This document shows positions 6,599 to 8,107 of a stretch of 8,107 nucleotides of DNA, piece by piece. Below the pieces are notes generated by a model that made no database searches, had not been told where the DNA came from, and saw only the letters and a list, made by a program, of their open reading frames with translations. The stretch is from positions 1 through 8,107 of the forward strand of contig JAKACR010000121.1 in NCBI GenBank assembly GCA_021821225.1, given 5' to 3'. The stretch is from Bacillota bacterium (GTDB lineage: Bacteria; Bacillota; Bacilli; Alicyclobacillales; SLC66). Position 1 is the first letter of the stretch. Each line of letters opens with the position of its first letter. The translations under genes were made by a program, and so were the position numbers.

Positions 6599-7570
6599 AT
6601 GAAAATGTTTGACAGACACCGGCGCTTGCGCGGCGTCGCCGGCCTGCGCGACCTGGTGCGCGAACACCTTGTGCGCGTCGACGATCTGATCCTCCCGGTG
6701 TTCGCGATGCACGGCGGCGGCCGGGAAGCGATCGCGTCCATGCCCGGCGTGGAGCATCTGAGCCTGGAAGAACTGCGGCGCGAGACGGTGCGCGTGAGCG
6801 AGCTCGGCATTCCGGCGCTTTTGCTGTTCGGACTGCCGGCGAACAAAGATGAGCGAAGCAGTGAAGCGTACGCAAAGGAGGGGATCGTCCAGCAGGCCGT
6901 GCGCGCGGTGAAACAGGAGAATCCTGATCTCGTCGTCATCACGGACGTCTGTCTGTGCCAGTACAATCCCGCGGGTCACTGCGGCCTGGTGAAAGACGGC
7001 CGGATCGTCAACGATGAGAGCCTTGAGCTCATCGCGCAGACGGCGCTGTCCCACGCGGCGGCCGGGGCGGATGTGGTGGCGCCGTCCGACATGATGGACG
7101 GGCGAGTGGCGGCGATTCGCGATGTGCTGGACCGCGCGGGGTTCTCCCACATCCCGGTCATGTCGTACGCGGTCAAGTATGCCTCCGCTTTCTACGGCCC
7201 GTTTCGCGAGGCCGCCCATTCGGCGCCGGCGTTTGGCGACCGCAGGACGTACCAGATGGATCCCGCGAACGTGCGGGAAGCCCTGCGTGAAGCGCGCTCC
7301 GACGCGGCGGAGGGCGCGGATGTCCTGATGGTGAAGCCCGCCATGCCGTACCTGGATGTCGTGCGGGCGGTGCGCGAGGCGTTTGATCTGCCAGTCGCCG
7401 TGTACAACGTCAGCGGAGAGTACGCTATGATCAAGGCGGCGGCCCAGGTGGGCTGGATCGACGAGCGGGCTGTGGTGATGGAACTCATGACGGGTTTCAA
7501 ACGGGCCGGGGCGGACATGATTCTTACGTATTTTGCCAAAGATGTGGCCAAGTACGTTCGGGAACTCTAG
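6599..7570 (+). CDS. hemB: Delta-aminolevulinic acid dehydratase (porphobilinogen synthase) HemB
   Basis: A 323-aa cytoplasmic enzyme that condenses two 5-aminolevulinates to porphobilinogen; the length equals that of the B. subtilis enzyme (324). The N-terminus FDRHRRLR is typical. Zinc-type metal ligands Cys118, Cys120 and Cys128 lie in [18 protein letters not shown] (117-134). The two Schiff-base lysines are Lys193 in MSYAVKYAS and Lys246 in [23 protein letters not shown] (199-210) and [11 protein letters not shown] (214-224) form the substrate pocket region, and YNVSGEY is at 269-275. The Glu in ALREARSD (228-235) fits the allosteric Mg site of bacterial enzymes. No key residue is missing, so it is probably a Zn-dependent, Mg-stimulated enzyme (inference). 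The gap to hemD is 33 bp and to hemL 13 bp. Confidence 0.98.
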   Translation: MKMFDRHRRLRGVAGLRDLVREHLVRVDDLILPVFAMHGGGREAIASMPGVEHLSLEELRRETVRVSELGIPALLLFGLPANKDERSSEAYAKEGIVQQAVRAVKQENPDLVVITDVCLCQYNPAGHCGLVKDGRIVNDESLELIAQTALSHAAAGADVVAPSDMMDGRVAAIRDVLDRAGFSHIPVMSYAVKYASAFYGPFREAAHSAPAFGDRRTYQMDPANVREALREARSDAAEGADVLMVKPAMPYLDVVRAVREAFDLPVAVYNVSGEYAMIKAAAQVGWIDERAVVMELMTGFKRAGADMILTYFAKDVAKYVREL

Positions 7571-7583
7571 GGAGGGGACAACC

Positions 7584-8107
7584 ATGGCCGGTTTGACCGA
7601 GCGGTCTGAAGCCGCTTTTGTCCGCGCGCAGGAGGTCATCCCGGGCGGAGTGAACAGCCCTGTCCGGGCGTACCGCGCAGTCGGCGGAGTGCCGCGCTTC
7701 ATTGAGCGCGGCGCCGGGTCGCGCATCCGCGATGTGGACGGCAACGAGTACATCGATTACGTGCTCTCCTGGGGGCCGCTCATCGCGGGACACGCGCACC
7801 CAGATGTCGTGCGGGCCGTCGTCGAGCAGGCGCAGCGTGGGACCAGTTTTGGCGCTCCATGCGAGCTTGAGACAGAACTGGCGCGCGAGATCACACAGGC
7901 GTACCCGTCGATGGAACGGGTGCGCCTGGTCAACTCCGGCATGGAGGCGACGATGAGCGCCATCCGGGTGGCGCGCGGGTTCACGGGAAGAGCGAAGATC
8001 GTGAAGTTCACGGGGTGTTACCACGGCAGTGTGGACAGTCTGTTGATCCGGGCGGGGTCCGGCGTGGCAACGCTCAGCCTGCCGGATTCTCCCGGGGTGC
8101 CGCAGGC
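7584..8107 (+). CDS. hemL: Glutamate-1-semialdehyde 2,1-aminomutase HemL, 5' part
   Basis: N-terminal 174 residues of a PLP-dependent class III aminotransferase-fold enzyme that isomerises glutamate-1-semialdehyde to 5-aminolevulinate, the partner reaction to HemA. Usual length is about 430 aa, so the C-terminal part, including the PLP-binding lysine, lies beyond the window. Diagnostic stretches are [11 protein letters not shown] (20-30), [18 protein letters not shown] (50-67), GTSFGAP (86-92), CYHG (145-148) and [17 protein letters not shown] (157-173). Odd points: the usual GAPTE reads GAPCE (Cys93), NSGTEA reads NSGMEA (Met120) and CYHGH reads CYHGS (Ser149). The frame is clean throughout, so these look like real substitutions. 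ATG 7584 follows GGAGGGG (7571-7577) with 6-nt spacing. Operon position and strong similarity favour HemL over the GsaB paralogue. Confidence 0.95.
   Translation, partial: MAGLTERSEAAFVRAQEVIPGGVNSPVRAYRAVGGVPRFIERGAGSRIRDVDGNEYIDYVLSWGPLIAGHAHPDVVRAVVEQAQRGTSFGAPCELETELAREITQAYPSMERVRLVNSGMEATMSAIRVARGFTGRAKIVKFTGCYHGSVDSLLIRAGSGVATLSLPDSPGVPQ

Noticed and set aside
6197..7753. 518-aa antisense open frame over hemD, hemB and hemL
   Set aside because: It lies opposite well-supported genes, has no recognisable domain or SD, and long antisense frames are expected opposite GC-rich codons.

Overview
The window reads as an ordinary chromosomal stretch from a fairly GC-rich member of the Bacilli (Firmicutes). 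All eight genes lie on the + strand in the order lon (3' part) - engB/ysxC - hemA - hemX - hemC - hemD - hemB - hemL (5' part). This is the lonA-ysxC-hemAXCDBL arrangement known from Bacillus subtilis, and the proteins resemble the B. subtilis versions (HemX in particular is typical of this group). The high GC content and GC-rich codon use suggest a high-GC lineage such as the Alicyclobacillaceae or relatives. That last step is a guess, because no marker here settles the genus.

Region 1 (1-2211) is the end of an ATP-dependent Lon protease, followed after a single base by the ribosome-assembly GTPase EngB. Region 2 (2212-2469) is the only sizeable intergenic gap. It holds a long imperfect inverted repeat (about 126 bp, 2228-2353), then an AT-rich stretch with a weak operator-like palindrome (2381-2398), then an extended -10 promoter (2425-2433) just upstream of hemA. 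Region 3 (2470-8107) is the tetrapyrrole operon. HemA reduces glutamyl-tRNA to glutamate-1-semialdehyde and HemL converts this to 5-aminolevulinate. HemB makes porphobilinogen, HemC makes hydroxymethylbilane and HemD closes the ring to uroporphyrinogen III. HemX is a membrane protein that in B. subtilis lowers HemA abundance. Gene gaps of -4 to 72 bp imply one transcript. The HemL C-terminus, including its catalytic lysine, lies beyond the window.

I see no undescribed multi-gene system. The items most worth a second look are the long palindrome between engB and hemA, three substitutions at normally invariant HemL positions, and a few translation-initiation oddities. No tRNA, rRNA, CRISPR array, insertion sequence or clear intrinsic terminator was found.
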